DNA of 64,000 nucleotides from Rhodocyclaceae bacterium (GCA_019455325.1 JACFMQ010000016.1:1-64000), one strand, 5' to 3'; positions 32,783-42,527 are shown, counted from the stretch's first letter. Translations and numbers: made by a program. The notes: a model not told the origin generated them from the letters alone.

Positions 32783-35053
32783 TCAGGCGGCGAGCGCCGG
32801 CGGTGCCGCCGGCCGGCCGGCGACGCTGGCCGCCTCGACGGCGTCGAGGAACTCCTGCCCCCAGCGGTGGATGTCGTTGTGGCGGACGACCTCGAACAAC
32901 TGCCGCATGCGCGCCTCGACCTCCGGCCGGCTCATCGTGATCGCCTGCGCCAGCGTGTCGGTCAGGTCCTTGACGTCGTGCGGGTTGGTGAGCAGGGCGC
33001 CGTGCAGCTCGGCGGCAGCGCCGGCGAACTCGGAGAGGACGAGCACGCCGGCGCTGCCGGCCAGCCCGTGGGTGGCGACGAATTCCTTGCAGACGAGGTT
33101 GAGGCCGTCGCGCAGCGGCGTCGTCCACATGATGTCGGCGAGCGCGTAGTAGGCGATCACTTCCTCGAACGGCAGCGGCCGGAAGAAGAACTGCACCGGC
33201 GTCCACGAAAGCGTCGAGAAGCGGCCGTTGATACGTCCGACGGCGCCCTCGATGCTGGTCTGCAGGCTGTCGTAGACGGTCATCTCGCGCGCCGCCGGCA
33301 CGCAGACGGCGATCAGCGAGACGCTGCCGGCCAGTTCCGGCCGCGTTTCCAGCAGGCGCTCGAAGGCGAGCAGCTTTTCCAGCGTGCCCTTGGTGTAGTC
33401 GAGGCGCTCGATCGACAGGATCACCCGCGTGTCGCCGACCTGCGCGCGCAGCGCCGCCGTCAGCTCGCCGGTGCGCGCGTCGTCGAGGATGCCGCCGATG
33501 CGCGCTAGGTCGACGCCGATCGGATGCGCGCCGAGGCCGATGCGGCGGCCGTGCACCGCGATCGCCGTGGTCACCTCGTCGAGGCCGACGGCGCAGCCGT
33601 AGCTGAGGTAGCGCGGGGCGCAGGCGCGCCGTTCGACGACGTCGAGCGGCGCCACGCCGCGCGCCACGTCGACGAAATTCTCCGCCTGGCGCGGAATGTG
33701 GAAGCCGACGTAGTCGCACTGCAGCAGGCTGCCGACGATCTCGCGGCGCCAGGGCAGCACGTTGAACACGTCGGCCGACGGGAAATAGGTGTGGTGGAAG
33801 AAGGCGATCTTCAGGTCCGGCCGCAGCTCGCGCAGGAAGGCCGGCACCATCCACAGGTTGTAGTCGTGGATCCAGACCGTTGCGCCCTCGGCGGTCTCGG
33901 CCGCGGTGCGACGGGCGAAGAGGCGGTTTACGTCGAGGAAGACCTGCCAGTCCTCCTCGCGGAACACGGCGCGTTCCCAGAAGGTGTGCAGCGTCGGCCA
34001 GAAGGCTTCCTTGGAGAAGCGCTTGTAGAACACGTCGACCTCCTGCTTGCTCAGCGGCACGCGGGCGGCGACCAGCCCCGGATAGCGCTCGGGGTCGACC
34101 TCGACGTGGGTCTCGAACGGCTGCGCCCGGCGCGCGTCGTGGATCGCCCAGGCCACCCACGAGCCGGGCCGGCCGGCGGAGAAGAACGAGAGCAGCGACG
34201 GGATGATGCCGTTCGGCGAGGTCGGCCGGCGGCGGACGGTGCGGCCTTCCTCGACCGTCTCCTCGAAGGGCAGGCGGTGATAGACCATGGCCAGGTCGGC
34301 CTTGCCGCGGTCGCCGCTGTCGAGCAGCGCGGCGGCGGCGCCGCGCGGGCCGAGAAAGCCGAAATGGGCCAGCGCGTCGAGGATGCCGCCGCAGCCGGCG
34401 CGCTCGGCGTGCAGCACGTGCGACAGGCCGCGCGTGGCGGCGAGCAGCGCCGGCTCCGAGTCGCCGACGCAGACGCCGTTGAAGCCGTGCTGGTACATCG
34501 ACAGGTCGTTCAGCGTGTCGCCGGCGACGAGCACCGCGTCGGTGTCGATGCCGGAGAGGCGCACCAGCGCGGTCAGCGTGCTGCCCTTGCTCGTGCCGCG
34601 CGGCAGGAGGTCGAGGTAGCGGTCGGCCGAGAAGAGGACGTCGCAGCCGAGCGCCGCGGCGAGCCGGCGGATCTCCGGCGTGACGTCGGCCGCGTCGCAG
34701 AAGTACGAGCAGCGGCGCTGCTGCGGCACCTCCTGCCGCTCGATGCCGGCGAAGGCGGCCATGGCTTCGGCGACGACGCGCTCGCCCGGCCAGCGGGCGT
34801 CGATCTCCGACTGCAGCGGCTGCACCGGCTGCCGCGTGCGGCCGTCGACGACCGTCGCGCCGACGTCGCAGACGATGTAGTCGGGAATCGGGATGGTCGG
34901 ATCGGCGAGGATGGGCAGGACCACCTCCAGCCCGCGGCCGGTGACGAAGGCGAGCTTGATTTCCGGGTGGGCGTTGATCAACTGGTACAGGCGCTGCCTG
35001 TCTTCGGGGGAACCGGCGAGAAAGGTGCCGTCGAGATCGGTTGCCAGCAACAT
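32783..35053 (-). CDS. ggpPS: Bifunctional glucosylglycerol-phosphate phosphatase/synthase (GgpPS-like)
   Basis: A 756-residue fusion. Residues 1 to about 260 are a HAD phosphatase (DLDGT at 6-10, GDTLNDLSMYQHG late). The rest is a GT20 glycosyltransferase with HDYNLWMVPAFLRELRPDL, FFHHTYFPSADVFNVLPWR, LSIERLDYTKG and TPLRDGLNLVCKEFVA. FFHHTYFPSADVF differs from the HIPFP of trehalose-phosphate synthase and matches glucosylglycerol-phosphate synthases. Such an N-phosphatase/C-synthase fusion is known from Stenotrophomonas. It should convert ADP-glucose and glycerol-3-phosphate to glucosylglycerol, an osmolyte. ATG at 35053 has AGAGGAGC just upstream. It is inverted relative to the surrounding ispE and prs genes. 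A trehalose enzyme is the main alternative. Confidence 0.85.
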   Translation of the reverse strand: MLLATDLDGTFLAGSPEDRQRLYQLINAHPEIKLAFVTGRGLEVVLPILADPTIPIPDYIVCDVGATVVDGRTRQPVQPLQSEIDARWPGERVVAEAMAAFAGIERQEVPQQRRCSYFCDAADVTPEIRRLAAALGCDVLFSADRYLDLLPRGTSKGSTLTALVRLSGIDTDAVLVAGDTLNDLSMYQHGFNGVCVGDSEPALLAATRGLSHVLHAERAGCGGILDALAHFGFLGPRGAAAALLDSGDRGKADLAMVYHRLPFEETVEEGRTVRRRPTSPNGIIPSLLSFFSAGRPGSWVAWAIHDARRAQPFETHVEVDPERYPGLVAARVPLSKQEVDVFYKRFSKEAFWPTLHTFWERAVFREEDWQVFLDVNRLFARRTAAETAEGATVWIHDYNLWMVPAFLRELRPDLKIAFFHHTYFPSADVFNVLPWRREIVGSLLQCDYVGFHIPRQAENFVDVARGVAPLDVVERRACAPRYLSYGCAVGLDEVTTAIAVHGRRIGLGAHPIGVDLARIGGILDDARTGELTAALRAQVGDTRVILSIERLDYTKGTLEKLLAFERLLETRPELAGSVSLIAVCVPAAREMTVYDSLQTSIEGAVGRINGRFSTLSWTPVQFFFRPLPFEEVIAYYALADIMWTTPLRDGLNLVCKEFVATHGLAGSAGVLVLSEFAGAAAELHGALLTNPHDVKDLTDTLAQAITMSRPEVEARMRQLFEVVRHNDIHRWGQEFLDAVEAASVAGRPAAPPALAA

Positions 35054-35204
35054 GGGCTGCTCCTCTGTCTGAAAGGCCGACACGGAGGCCGACGCGATGG
35101 CCCGGCCAGGGGCGCGGGTTCGGTTGGGCGGGGCGGGCGCCGGGGATGCCGGTCGGCGGATCGCCGATCCGGGGGCGGGGCGCCTGCGCAGGGGGTGTAT
35201 TCTA

Positions 35205-35460
35205 TCATCGTTTTGTATTGATTTCACTGGTGCCGTCATTTAATATGCAAATATCTTATTCTCAAAGGAATCTAATTGCGGCCGTTGAATAAATATTTTC
35301 CTTTTACATCAATGGATATTGCGTGTTTTTCCCCATGGTTTCGGTCGTGATTTGTTTGATGTGCAATCGCTGGTAAATCAGTTTTCCGGCGGTAAAGTGA
35401 CGTTTTATGCATTGATGTCTGTGCGGCGAATGCCTGGTTCATCGTTTTAATGCAATTCGC
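35205..35460. other. AT-rich gene-free segment upstream of ggpPS
   Basis: The 630-base gap between ggpPS and tRNA-Gln contains no convincing gene. Its middle is strikingly AT-rich: bases 35221-35280 are about one third G+C, while the flanks are around 70 percent. On the minus strand a TAGAAT -10-like box is seen near 35200-35205, with no good -35. It probably holds the ggpPS promoter, possibly with A/T-binding regulators such as H-NS-like proteins, and may mark a transferred segment. A frame starting at 35466 runs into the tRNA and is not accepted. Confidence 0.6.
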
Positions 35461-35617
35461 GTCGAATGTTGAAGCAATCTCTTGGGCGCCTGATCCGTTC
35501 CTTCTGGGCGGCGGATATCCCGATATGGGCCGAGGTCCTGATCGCGCTGGTCAACGTCTTCGTCATCCGCGTGCTCAAGGCGCGGCTGGCGGCGTCCGCG
35601 CCGGACGCTCGCAGGGC

Positions 35618-35646
35618 TTGGCGCCTCCCGAAATTTCCTGTAACAT
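35618..35646 (+). promoter_or_regulatory. Predicted sigma-70 promoter for tRNA-Gln
   Basis: TTGGCG (35618-35623), 17-base spacer, TAACAT (35641-35646). The predicted transcription start near 35653 lies about 33 bases before the tRNA. Both boxes match 4 of 6 consensus bases. Confidence 0.5.
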
Positions 35647-35685
35647 CCGCGCCTCGTTCGAAAGCTCCGGCTTGCGGACGGCCGC

Positions 35686-35762
35686 TGGGGAGTCGCCAAG
35701 TTGGTCAAGGCACCGGATTTTGATTCCGGCATTCGAAGGTTCGAATCCTTCTTCCCCAGCCA
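35686..35762 (+). tRNA. tRNA-Gln (anticodon TTG)
   Basis: The 77-base cloverleaf includes an encoded CCA. Acceptor TGGGGAG pairs with TTCCCCA (one G-U). The anticodon stem CCGGA/TCCGG encloses TTTTGAT, so the anticodon is TTG. The T arm has GGTTCGAATCC. It sits directly upstream of prs, as in other betaproteobacteria. Confidence 0.97.
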
Positions 35763-35848
35763 CCGAATTCCAAATCGATCCGGGCGGGTTCTGCAGACCT
35801 GCCCGTATTGTTTTCTGCGGCGGATGAGCGACGGCTCGGAGCGACGAG

Positions 35849-36799
35849 ATGGCTTACGACAGCTTGATGATTTTCACCGGCAACGCCAACCCGAAACTGG
35901 CGGCCGAGGTCTCGAAGCGCCTGCACATCTCGCTCGGCCGCGCCAACGTCGGCCGCTTCTCGGACGGCGAGGTCAGCGTCGAGATCGACGAGCACGTGCG
36001 CGGCAAGGACATCTTCGTACTGCAGCCGACCTGCGCGCCGTCCAACGACAACCTGATGGAGCTGCTGGTGATGGTCGACGCGCTCAAGCGCGCCTCCGGC
36101 GGCCGCATCACCGCTGCCATCCCGTACTTCGGCTACGCCCGCCAGGACCGCCGCTCGCGTTCGTCGCGCGTGCCCATCGCCGCCAAGCTCGTTGCCAACA
36201 TGCTGATGGCCTCGGGCGTCGACCGCGTGCTGACCATGGACCTGCACGCCGAGCAGATCCAGGGCTTCTTCGACATTCCGGTCGACAACATCTACGCCCT
36301 GCCGATCCTGCTCGACGATATCCAGAAGCAGAACTACGAGAACCTGATGGTCGTCTCGCCGGACCACGGCGGCGTCGTCCGCGCCCGTTCGCTCGCCAAG
36401 CGCCTCGAATGCGACCTGGCGATCATCGACAAGCGCCGGCCGAAGGCCAACGTCTCGGAAGTGATGAACATCATCGGCGAGGTCCAGGGCCGCACCTGCG
36501 TGATCATGGACGACATCGTCGACACCGCCGGCACGCTGTGCAAGGCCGCTGCCGCGCTGAAGGAGAGCGGCGCCGGCAAGGTGCTCGCCTACTGCACGCA
36601 CCCGGTGCTCTCCGGCGCCGCCATCGAACGCCTGCACGACTCGCAGCTCGACGAGTTGGTCGTCACCGACACCATTCCGCTCGCCGAGGAGGCGCTCGGC
36701 TGCAAGCGCATCCGCCAGCTCTCGGTGGCCGACCTGCTGGCCGAGACGATCCGCCGCATCAGCAACGAGGAATCGGTCTCGTCGCTGTTCATCGAATGA
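35849..36799 (+). CDS. prs: Ribose-phosphate pyrophosphokinase Prs
   Basis: A 316-residue class I PRPP synthase, converting ribose-5-phosphate and ATP to PRPP for nucleotide, histidine and tryptophan synthesis. Motifs are [20 protein letters not shown], the flexible loop region [15 protein letters not shown], the metal site [18 protein letters not shown] and the PRPP loop [12 protein letters not shown]. Length matches the family. It lies between tRNA-Gln and rplY and is followed by a strong terminator. Confidence 0.98.
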   Translation: MAYDSLMIFTGNANPKLAAEVSKRLHISLGRANVGRFSDGEVSVEIDEHVRGKDIFVLQPTCAPSNDNLMELLVMVDALKRASGGRITAAIPYFGYARQDRRSRSSRVPIAAKLVANMLMASGVDRVLTMDLHAEQIQGFFDIPVDNIYALPILLDDIQKQNYENLMVVSPDHGGVVRARSLAKRLECDLAIIDKRRPKANVSEVMNIIGEVQGRTCVIMDDIVDTAGTLCKAAAALKESGAGKVLAYCTHPVLSGAAIERLHDSQLDELVVTDTIPLAEEALGCKRIRQLSVADLLAETIRRISNEESVSSLFIE

Positions 36800-36805
36800 T
36801 TTTCG

Positions 36806-36836
36806 CCCCCCGGCCTGGTCGCGGGCCGGGGGTTTT
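36806..36836 (+). terminator. Terminator between prs and rplY
   Basis: A CCCCCGGCC stem with GGCCGGGGG and an eight-base loop, followed by TTTT. It starts 7 bases after the prs stop; read-through would continue to rplY 26 bases further on. Confidence 0.8.
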
Positions 36837-36862
36837 CAACGCAGCACCCAGGAGCAACAACC

Positions 36863-37462
36863 ATGCAATTCGAACTGACCGCAAAAAAGCGCACTGACCA
36901 GGGTTCCGGAGCGAGCCGCCGCCTGCGTCGCGCCGGCCGCGTTCCGGCCATCGTCTACGGCGGCGCCGAAGCCGCCCAGGCGATCGAACTCGACCACAAC
37001 ACCATCCTGCTGAACCTGCGCAAGGAAGCCTTCCACGCCTCGGTCCTGACGCTCGACATCGACGGCAAGAAGGAGCCGGTCCTGCTGCGCGACAGCCAGA
37101 TGCACCCGTACAAGGCGATCGTCCTGCACATCGACTTCCAGCGCGTGGACCCGAACCAGAAGCTGCACCAGAAGGTGCCGCTGCACTTCGTCAACGCCGA
37201 CGTGGCGCCGGGCGTGAAGCTCTCCGGCGGCCTCGTCTCGCACGCGCTGAACGAACTCGACGTGACCTGCCTGCCGGTCAACCTGCCGGAGTTCATCGAA
37301 GTCGACCTGAAGGAACTGAAGGTCGGCCAGTCGATCCACGTCAAGGATCTCACCCTGCCCAAGGGCGTCTCCGTCGTCACCCACGGCCAGGACAGCAACC
37401 CGGTCGTCGTCTCGATCGTCGCCAAGAAGGGCGGCAGCGACGAAGCCGCGCCGGCCGCCTGA
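36863..37462 (+). CDS. rplY: 50S ribosomal protein L25, long Ctc form
   Basis: A 199-residue 5S rRNA-binding protein. The N-terminal L25 domain (to about 90) has [27 protein letters not shown]; the C-terminal TL5/Ctc beta domain ([35 protein letters not shown]) follows, then a short Ala-rich tail. This is the long form common outside the enterobacteria. AGGAGCAAC precedes the ATG. It lies between two terminators in the prs-rplY-pth-ychF order. Confidence 0.96.
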   Translation: MQFELTAKKRTDQGSGASRRLRRAGRVPAIVYGGAEAAQAIELDHNTILLNLRKEAFHASVLTLDIDGKKEPVLLRDSQMHPYKAIVLHIDFQRVDPNQKLHQKVPLHFVNADVAPGVKLSGGLVSHALNELDVTCLPVNLPEFIEVDLKELKVGQSIHVKDLTLPKGVSVVTHGQDSNPVVVSIVAKKGGSDEAAPAA

Positions 37463-37483
37463 GTCGTCCGCGCCTGAAGATCA

Positions 37484-37518
37484 GCCGCCGTCCGGCCGCG
37501 AGGCCCGCGGCGGCTTTT
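37484..37518 (+). terminator. Terminator between rplY and pth
   Basis: GCCGCCG (37484-37490) pairs with CGGCGGC (37508-37514), the loop also being G/C-rich, followed by TTTT. It ends 14 bases before the pth start. Confidence 0.78.
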
Positions 37519-37532
37519 CGTTTCAGCACGCC

Positions 37533-38111
37533 ATGAACGCTCCCCGCCTGATCGTCGGTCTCGGCAACCCCGGCGCCGAATACGAGGACACCCGGCACAA
37601 TGCCGGCGCCTGGTTCGTCGATCGCCTCGCCCGCGACCTGAAGGTTTCGCTCGCGCCGCAGGCCAAGTTCTTCGGACTCGCCGGCCGCGCCGGCGACGTC
37701 TGGCTGCTGCGGCCGACGACCTACATGAACCGTTCCGGGCAGTCGGTGGCGGCGCTGGCGCGTTTCTACAAGATCCCGCCGGCCGAGGTGCTCGTCGTGC
37801 ATGACGAGCTGGACCTGCCGCCCGGCGGCATCCGCGTCAAGCAGGGCGGCGGCGCCGGCGGCCACAACGGCATCAAGGACATCCAGTCGCATCTGTCGAC
37901 GCCGGATTTCTGGCGCTTGCGCCTCGGCGTCGGCCATCCGCGCAACCTGAACCTGGCGCAGGAAGTCGTCGACTTCGTACTGCACCGGCCGCGTGCCGAC
38001 GAGCGCGAAGCCATCGACCGCGCCATCGACCGCTGCCTGCTGGCCTGGCCGAAGCTGGCCGCCGGCGACTACGCCGCCGCGCAGCAGCAACTGCACGGCA
38101 AAACCGTCTGA
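37533..38111 (+). CDS. pth: Peptidyl-tRNA hydrolase Pth
   Basis: A 192-residue enzyme that frees tRNA from prematurely released peptidyl-tRNA. Signature segments are [21 protein letters not shown] containing the catalytic His, [13 protein letters not shown] and [33 protein letters not shown] follows. Size is typical. The ychF ATG lies 10 bases after its stop. Confidence 0.97.
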   Translation: MNAPRLIVGLGNPGAEYEDTRHNAGAWFVDRLARDLKVSLAPQAKFFGLAGRAGDVWLLRPTTYMNRSGQSVAALARFYKIPPAEVLVVHDELDLPPGGIRVKQGGGAGGHNGIKDIQSHLSTPDFWRLRLGVGHPRNLNLAQEVVDFVLHRPRADEREAIDRAIDRCLLAWPKLAAGDYAAAQQQLHGKTV

Positions 38112-38121
38112 GGAATCTTCC

Positions 38122-39213
38122 ATGAGCATGAAATGCGGCATCGTCGGCCTGCCCAACGTCGGCAAGTCCACCCTCTTCAACGCGCTGACCAAGGCCGGCG
38201 TGGCGGCGGAGAACTACCCGTTCTGCACCATCGACCCGAGCGTCGGCGTCGTCGAGGTGCCGGACCGGCGGCTCGCCAGTCTCGCCGAGATCGTCAAGCC
38301 GCAGCGCGTGCTGCCGGCGGTGACCGAGTTCGTGGACATCGCCGGCCTGGTCGCCGGCGCGTCGAAGGGCGAGGGCCTCGGCAACCAGTTCCTGGCCAAC
38401 ATCCGCGAGACCGACGCGATCGTGCACGTCGTGCGCTGCTTCGCCAACGACAACGTGATCCACGTCTCCGGCAACGTCGATCCGATCCGCGACATCGAGG
38501 TCATCGACACCGAGCTGGCGCTGGCCGACCTCGCCACCGTCGAGAAGGCGCTGAACCGCTACCGCAAGCCGGCCAACGCCGGCGACAAGGAAGCCAAGCT
38601 CCTCGTCGCCGTGCTCGACAAGTGCTACGCGCAGCTCGACCAAGGGAAGCCGGTGCGCGCGCTCGACCTCTCCAAGGAAGAGTGGGGCAACCTCAGACAG
38701 TTCTGCCTGATCACCGCCAAGCCGGTGCTCTACGCGGCCAACGTCGCCGAGGACGGCTTCGAGAACAACCCGCATCTCGACGCCGTGCGCGCCCGCGCAC
38801 GGGAAGAGAAGGCCGAGGTGGTCCCCGTCTGCGCGGCGATCGAGGCGGAGATCGCCGACCTCGACGACGAGGAGAAGCAGATCTTCCTCGCCGACCTCGG
38901 GCTGGAGGAGCCGGGCCTCGACCGCCTGATCCACGCCGGCTACCACCTGCTCGGCTTGCAGACCTACTTCACCGCCGGCGTCAAGGAAGTGCGCGCGTGG
39001 ACCATCCACCGCGGCGACACCGCGCCGCAGGCCGCCGGCGTCATCCATACCGACTTCGAGCGCGGCTTCATCCGCGCGCAGACGATCGCCTTCGACGACT
39101 TCATCAAGTACGGCGGCGAGCAGGGCGCCAAGGAAGCGGGCAAGATGCGCGCCGAGGGCAAGGATTACGTCGTGCAGGACGGCGACGTGCTCAACTTCCT
39201 GTTCAACGTCTGA
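38122..39213 (+). CDS. ychF: Redox-regulated ribosome-associated ATPase YchF
   Basis: A 363-residue Obg-related P-loop NTPase. G1 is GLPNVGKST at 9-17, G3 is in [20 protein letters not shown], and the specificity motif reads NVAEDGF rather than NKxD, the feature that gives YchF/OLA1 proteins ATP preference. The C-terminal TGS domain ends in [20 protein letters not shown] at 38122 (MSMKCGIVG) has GAGGAA upstream. It closes the prs-rplY-pth-ychF block. Confidence 0.97.
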   Translation: MSMKCGIVGLPNVGKSTLFNALTKAGVAAENYPFCTIDPSVGVVEVPDRRLASLAEIVKPQRVLPAVTEFVDIAGLVAGASKGEGLGNQFLANIRETDAIVHVVRCFANDNVIHVSGNVDPIRDIEVIDTELALADLATVEKALNRYRKPANAGDKEAKLLVAVLDKCYAQLDQGKPVRALDLSKEEWGNLRQFCLITAKPVLYAANVAEDGFENNPHLDAVRARAREEKAEVVPVCAAIEAEIADLDDEEKQIFLADLGLEEPGLDRLIHAGYHLLGLQTYFTAGVKEVRAWTIHRGDTAPQAAGVIHTDFERGFIRAQTIAFDDFIKYGGEQGAKEAGKMRAEGKDYVVQDGDVLNFLFNV

Positions 39214-39223
39214 CGGCGTTCGC

Positions 39224-40276
39224 TTAAACCAGAGTCGCCATGTCGATGACGAAGCGGTACTTCACGTCGCTCTTCAGCATCCGCTCGTAGGCGGTGTTGA
39301 TGTAGTCCATCGGAATCGTCTCGACGTCGGAGACGATGCCGTGCTCGGCGCAGAAATCGAGCATTTCCTGCGTTTCCCGGATGCCGCCGATCAGCGAGCC
39401 GGCGAGCTGGCGGCGCTTGAGGATCAGGCTGAACACCTGCGGCGACGGATGCGGGCTCTCCGGAGCGCCGACCAGCGTCATCGTGCCGTTGCGCTTCAGC
39501 AGGCCCAGGTAGGCGTCGAGGTTGTGCGGCGCGGCGACGGTGTTCAGGATGAAGTCGAGGCCGTTGGCGTGGGCGGCCATCCGTTCGCGGTCGGTCGAAA
39601 TGCAGACCGCGTCGGCGCCCAGGCGCAGGCCGTCGGCGACCTTGCCGGCCGAGGTGGTGAACAGCGTTACGTGCGCGCCCAGCGCATGCGCGATCTTGAT
39701 CGCCATGTGACCGAGGCCGCCCAGGCCGACGACGCCGACCTTCATGCCGGGGCCGACCCGCCAATGGCGCAGGGGCGAGTAGGTGGTGATGCCGGCGCAG
39801 AGCAGCGGGGCGACGGCGGCCAGATCCTTTTCGTCGTGGCGGATGCGCAGCACGAAGGACTCCTTGACGACGATGTTCTGCGAGTAGCCGCCGTGGGTGT
39901 TTTCGCCGCCGAAGAGCGGCCCGTTGTAGGTGCCGGTGAAGCCGTTGTCGCAATACTGCTCCTCGCCTTCGGCACAGGCCGGGCAGTGCCCGCAGCTATC
40001 GACCATGCAGCCGACGCCGGCGAGGTCGCCGACCTTGAAGCCGCGGACCCGGTCGCCGACCGCGACGACGCGGCCGACGATCTCGTGGCCCGGCACGGAC
40101 GGATACAGGGTGTTCCTCCACTCGTTGCGCACGGTGTGGAGGTCGGAGTGGCAGACGCCGCAATAGAGAATCCGGATCTGCACGTCCTCCGGCCCCGGCG
40201 TGCGGCGTTCGATGTCGAAGGGTGCGAGCGGGCTGGTCGCCGTCTGCGCGGCGTAGGCTTTGGCTTTGATCGTCAT
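39224..40276 (-). CDS. Zinc-dependent NAD(P)-linked alcohol dehydrogenase (YahK/CAD-like)
   Basis: A 350-residue medium-chain dehydrogenase. Catalytic zinc ligands are Cys39 (ILYCGVCHSD), His64 and Glu65 (PGHEIVG) and a Cys in PLLCAGITTYS. Structural zinc cysteines are Cys95, 98, 101 and 109. The Rossmann motif is VGLGGLGHMAIKIA. The pattern fits YahK-type aldehyde reductases and cinnamyl-alcohol dehydrogenases, which are usually NADP-dependent; the substrate is not predictable. It is convergent with ychF, only 10 bases apart, and divergent from gluQ. Confidence 0.93.
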   Translation of the reverse strand: MTIKAKAYAAQTATSPLAPFDIERRTPGPEDVQIRILYCGVCHSDLHTVRNEWRNTLYPSVPGHEIVGRVVAVGDRVRGFKVGDLAGVGCMVDSCGHCPACAEGEEQYCDNGFTGTYNGPLFGGENTHGGYSQNIVVKESFVLRIRHDEKDLAAVAPLLCAGITTYSPLRHWRVGPGMKVGVVGLGGLGHMAIKIAHALGAHVTLFTTSAGKVADGLRLGADAVCISTDRERMAAHANGLDFILNTVAAPHNLDAYLGLLKRNGTMTLVGAPESPHPSPQVFSLILKRRQLAGSLIGGIRETQEMLDFCAEHGIVSDVETIPMDYINTAYERMLKSDVKYRFVIDMATLV

Positions 40277-40461
40277 GCGTTTCTCCGGTTGGGTGAGCAG
40301 AAGCGTAATTTAGCAATCCGCCCGCCGCGAGAACAGATGCCCAGGCCGCGGGGCGCGCGTTCTTTCGTGCTATATAGGGCGGCAGATCGTCCGACCCCGC
40401 TTCTCCCCGTGCCAGCCGACAACCGTTTCTGCCGACGAATGCCCCGTCCCCGGGAGGCGCG

Positions 40462-41385
40462 GTGAACGCGGCCGTCCGCCGCGGCCGCTTCGCGCCGTCG
40501 CCGACCGGTCCGCTGCACTTCGGATCGCTCGTTGCCGCCGTCGGCAGCTACCTCGACGCCCGCGCCGGCGGCGGCGAATGGCTGCTGCGCATCGAGGACA
40601 TCGACGCGCCGCGCAACGTGCCCGGCGCCGAGGCGTCGATCCTGCGCACGCTGGAGGCGCTCGGCTTTGCCTGGGACGGCGTGCCGCTCTACCAGTCGAC
40701 GCGCCTCGACCGCTACCGGGCGGCGCTCGACGCGCTGTGCCAGCAGGACGACGCCTACCCTTGCGCCTGCTCGCGGCGGGAGGTCGCCGACTCCCGGCAA
40801 GGGCCGTCGGTGGACGGCGGCCGCGTCTATCCTGGCACCTGCCGCGCCGGCCTGCCGCCTGGTCGCACGGCGCGCGCCTGGCGGCTGCGCGTGCCCGACG
40901 CCGCCGTCGGCTTCGTCGACCGCGTGCAGGGTGAGGTCGTGCAGAACCTCGAACGCGAGGTCGGCGACTTCGTGCTGCTGCGCGCCGACGGTCAGTTCGC
41001 CTACCAACTGGCGGTGGTCGTGGACGATGCGGAGAGCGGCGTCACCGACGTCGTCCGCGGCGCCGACCTGATCGATTCGACGCCGCGCCAGATCTGGCTG
41101 CAGCAGCGCCTCGGCGCGGCCACGCCGCGCTACGCGCACCTGCCGGTGGCGACCAACGCCGCCGGCGAAAAGCTCTCCAAGCAGACCCTGGCGCCGGCCG
41201 TCGACGCCGCCGGCGGCGTGCCGCTGCTGGCGCGCGCGCTGCGCTTCCTCGGCCAGGCGGTGCCGGCGGAGATCGACAGGATGCCGCCGTCCGAATTCTG
41301 GCCGTGGGCCATCGCGCACTGGCGCCTCGACGCGGTGCCCCGCCGCCGCGGCATCGTCTGTCCGGATCAGTGCTTGCCGCCGTAG
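40462..41385 (+). CDS. gluQ: Glutamyl-Q tRNA(Asp) synthetase GluQ
   Basis: A 307-residue protein related to the catalytic half of GluRS but without the anticodon-binding domain. It charges queuosine of tRNA-Asp with glutamate. Motifs are GRFAPSPTGPLHFGSLVAA (HIGH-like) and GEKLSKQTLAP (KMSKS-like). The zinc region contains CACSRREV and a later TC. GTG at 40462 has CGGGAGG just upstream. The 3' end overlaps the convergent clsB gene by 19 bases. Confidence 0.94.
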   Translation: MNAAVRRGRFAPSPTGPLHFGSLVAAVGSYLDARAGGGEWLLRIEDIDAPRNVPGAEASILRTLEALGFAWDGVPLYQSTRLDRYRAALDALCQQDDAYPCACSRREVADSRQGPSVDGGRVYPGTCRAGLPPGRTARAWRLRVPDAAVGFVDRVQGEVVQNLEREVGDFVLLRADGQFAYQLAVVVDDAESGVTDVVRGADLIDSTPRQIWLQQRLGAATPRYAHLPVATNAAGEKLSKQTLAPAVDAAGGVPLLARALRFLGQAVPAEIDRMPPSEFWPWAIAHWRLDAVPRRRGIVCPDQCLPP

Positions 41386-42527
41386 CCGGCGAGGCCGATC
41401 GCCAGGCGGACGATCTGGTAGCAGCTCCAGCGCAGCAGCCGCGACGGCCACGACAGGCGCTGCCAGTCCTGCGTGCGCAGTTCGACGGCGCCGCCGACGA
41501 TGGCCTCGTCGAGGCTTGCCCGCAGCGTGCGCGCGAAGCCGGCGTCGCGCACGACGACGTTCGCCTCCTTCGCCAGCAGCAGGCTGAAGGGGTCGATGTT
41601 CGACGAACCGACGGTCGCCCACTCGTCGTCGATCACCGCCACCTTGGCGTGCAGGAAGCTCGGCTGGTACTCGAAGATGCGCACGCCGGCGGCGAGCAGG
41701 CGGCCGTAGAGCGCCTGCGTCGCATAGTGCTGCAGGCGGTACTCGACTCTCCCCTGGAGCAGCACGGCGACGCGCACGCCGCGGGCGGCGGCGGCGAGCA
41801 GCGCGCGGCGGAAGCGGAAGCCGGGCAGGAAATAGGCGTTGGCGATCAGGACGTCGTTCCGCGCGCGGTCGATGGCCTCGATGTAGGCGTCCTCGATGGC
41901 GTGCCGGTGACGGATGTTGTCGCGGATGACGAAGGCCGCCGTCTCTCCGCCGGCCCGGGACAGCACCGGCGCGATCTGCCGGCGTCCGCCGTGGCGCCGG
42001 CGCAGGCTGGCCCAGACGACGATTTCCCAGAGGCGCAGCATGACGCGCCGGATCGGCCGGATCAGCGGCCCCTCGACGCGCACCGCGTAGTCGTAGCGGG
42101 GCGCCGCCGCGTCCGGCGGATTGAGGTCGTCGACGATGTTGATGCCGCCGACGAAGGCAACGCGCGCGTCGATCATCGCCAGCTTGCGATGCAGGCGGCG
42201 CAGGCGGTGGCGGCGCAGCCGGAAGCGGGCGATCTCGCGCCGGTACACCAGCGCGTGCACGCCGGCGGCGGCGAGTTCGGGCAGCACGGTGTCGATGCTG
42301 CCCGCGGCGCCGAAGCCGTCGACCAGCAGGCAAACCTTGACGCCGCGGCCGGCGGCGCGCTTCAGCGCGTCGATCACCGGTCGGCCGCTGGCGTCGTCCT
42401 CGAAGATGTAGGTTTCGAGGCGGACCTCGCGCAGCGCCCCGTCGATGGCGGCGATCAGCGCCGGAAAGAATTCGCGGCCGCTGTTGAGCAGCGTCAGCCG
42501 GTTGCCGGGCAGGAACTCAGGCGCCAT
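41367..42527 (-). CDS. clsB: Cardiolipin synthase B-like phospholipase D protein
   Basis: A 386-residue PLD-superfamily phosphatidyltransferase. Two HKD motifs are present: HRKLAMIDARVAFVGGIN (His113) and HAKVAVIDDEWATVGSSNID (His293). There are no N-terminal membrane helices, as in ClsB rather than ClsA. It should form cardiolipin from phosphatidylglycerol. Its ATG overlaps the end of the ybhP-like gene by 11 bases, matching the ybhP-clsB order of enterobacteria; no ybhN-like gene follows here. Confidence 0.92.
   Translation of the reverse strand: MAPEFLPGNRLTLLNSGREFFPALIAAIDGALREVRLETYIFEDDASGRPVIDALKRAAGRGVKVCLLVDGFGAAGSIDTVLPELAAAGVHALVYRREIARFRLRRHRLRRLHRKLAMIDARVAFVGGINIVDDLNPPDAAAPRYDYAVRVEGPLIRPIRRVMLRLWEIVVWASLRRRHGGRRQIAPVLSRAGGETAAFVIRDNIRHRHAIEDAYIEAIDRARNDVLIANAYFLPGFRFRRALLAAAARGVRVAVLLQGRVEYRLQHYATQALYGRLLAAGVRIFEYQPSFLHAKVAVIDDEWATVGSSNIDPFSLLLAKEANVVVRDAGFARTLRASLDEAIVGGAVELRTQDWQRLSWPSRLLRWSCYQIVRLAIGLAGYGGKH

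Noticed and set aside
32783-35053. Trehalose-phosphate synthase/phosphatase (OtsA-OtsB) interpretation of the fusion
   Set aside because: The motif FFHHTYFPSADVF and the N-terminal position of the phosphatase fit glucosylglycerol enzymes better than OtsA/OtsB; kept as the alternative.
35466-35723. 85-codon frame upstream of tRNA-Gln with a hydrophobic stretch
   Set aside because: No ribosome binding site, and the frame runs through the tRNA promoter and into the tRNA gene. The first 45 codons could be a relic, but I cannot support a gene.
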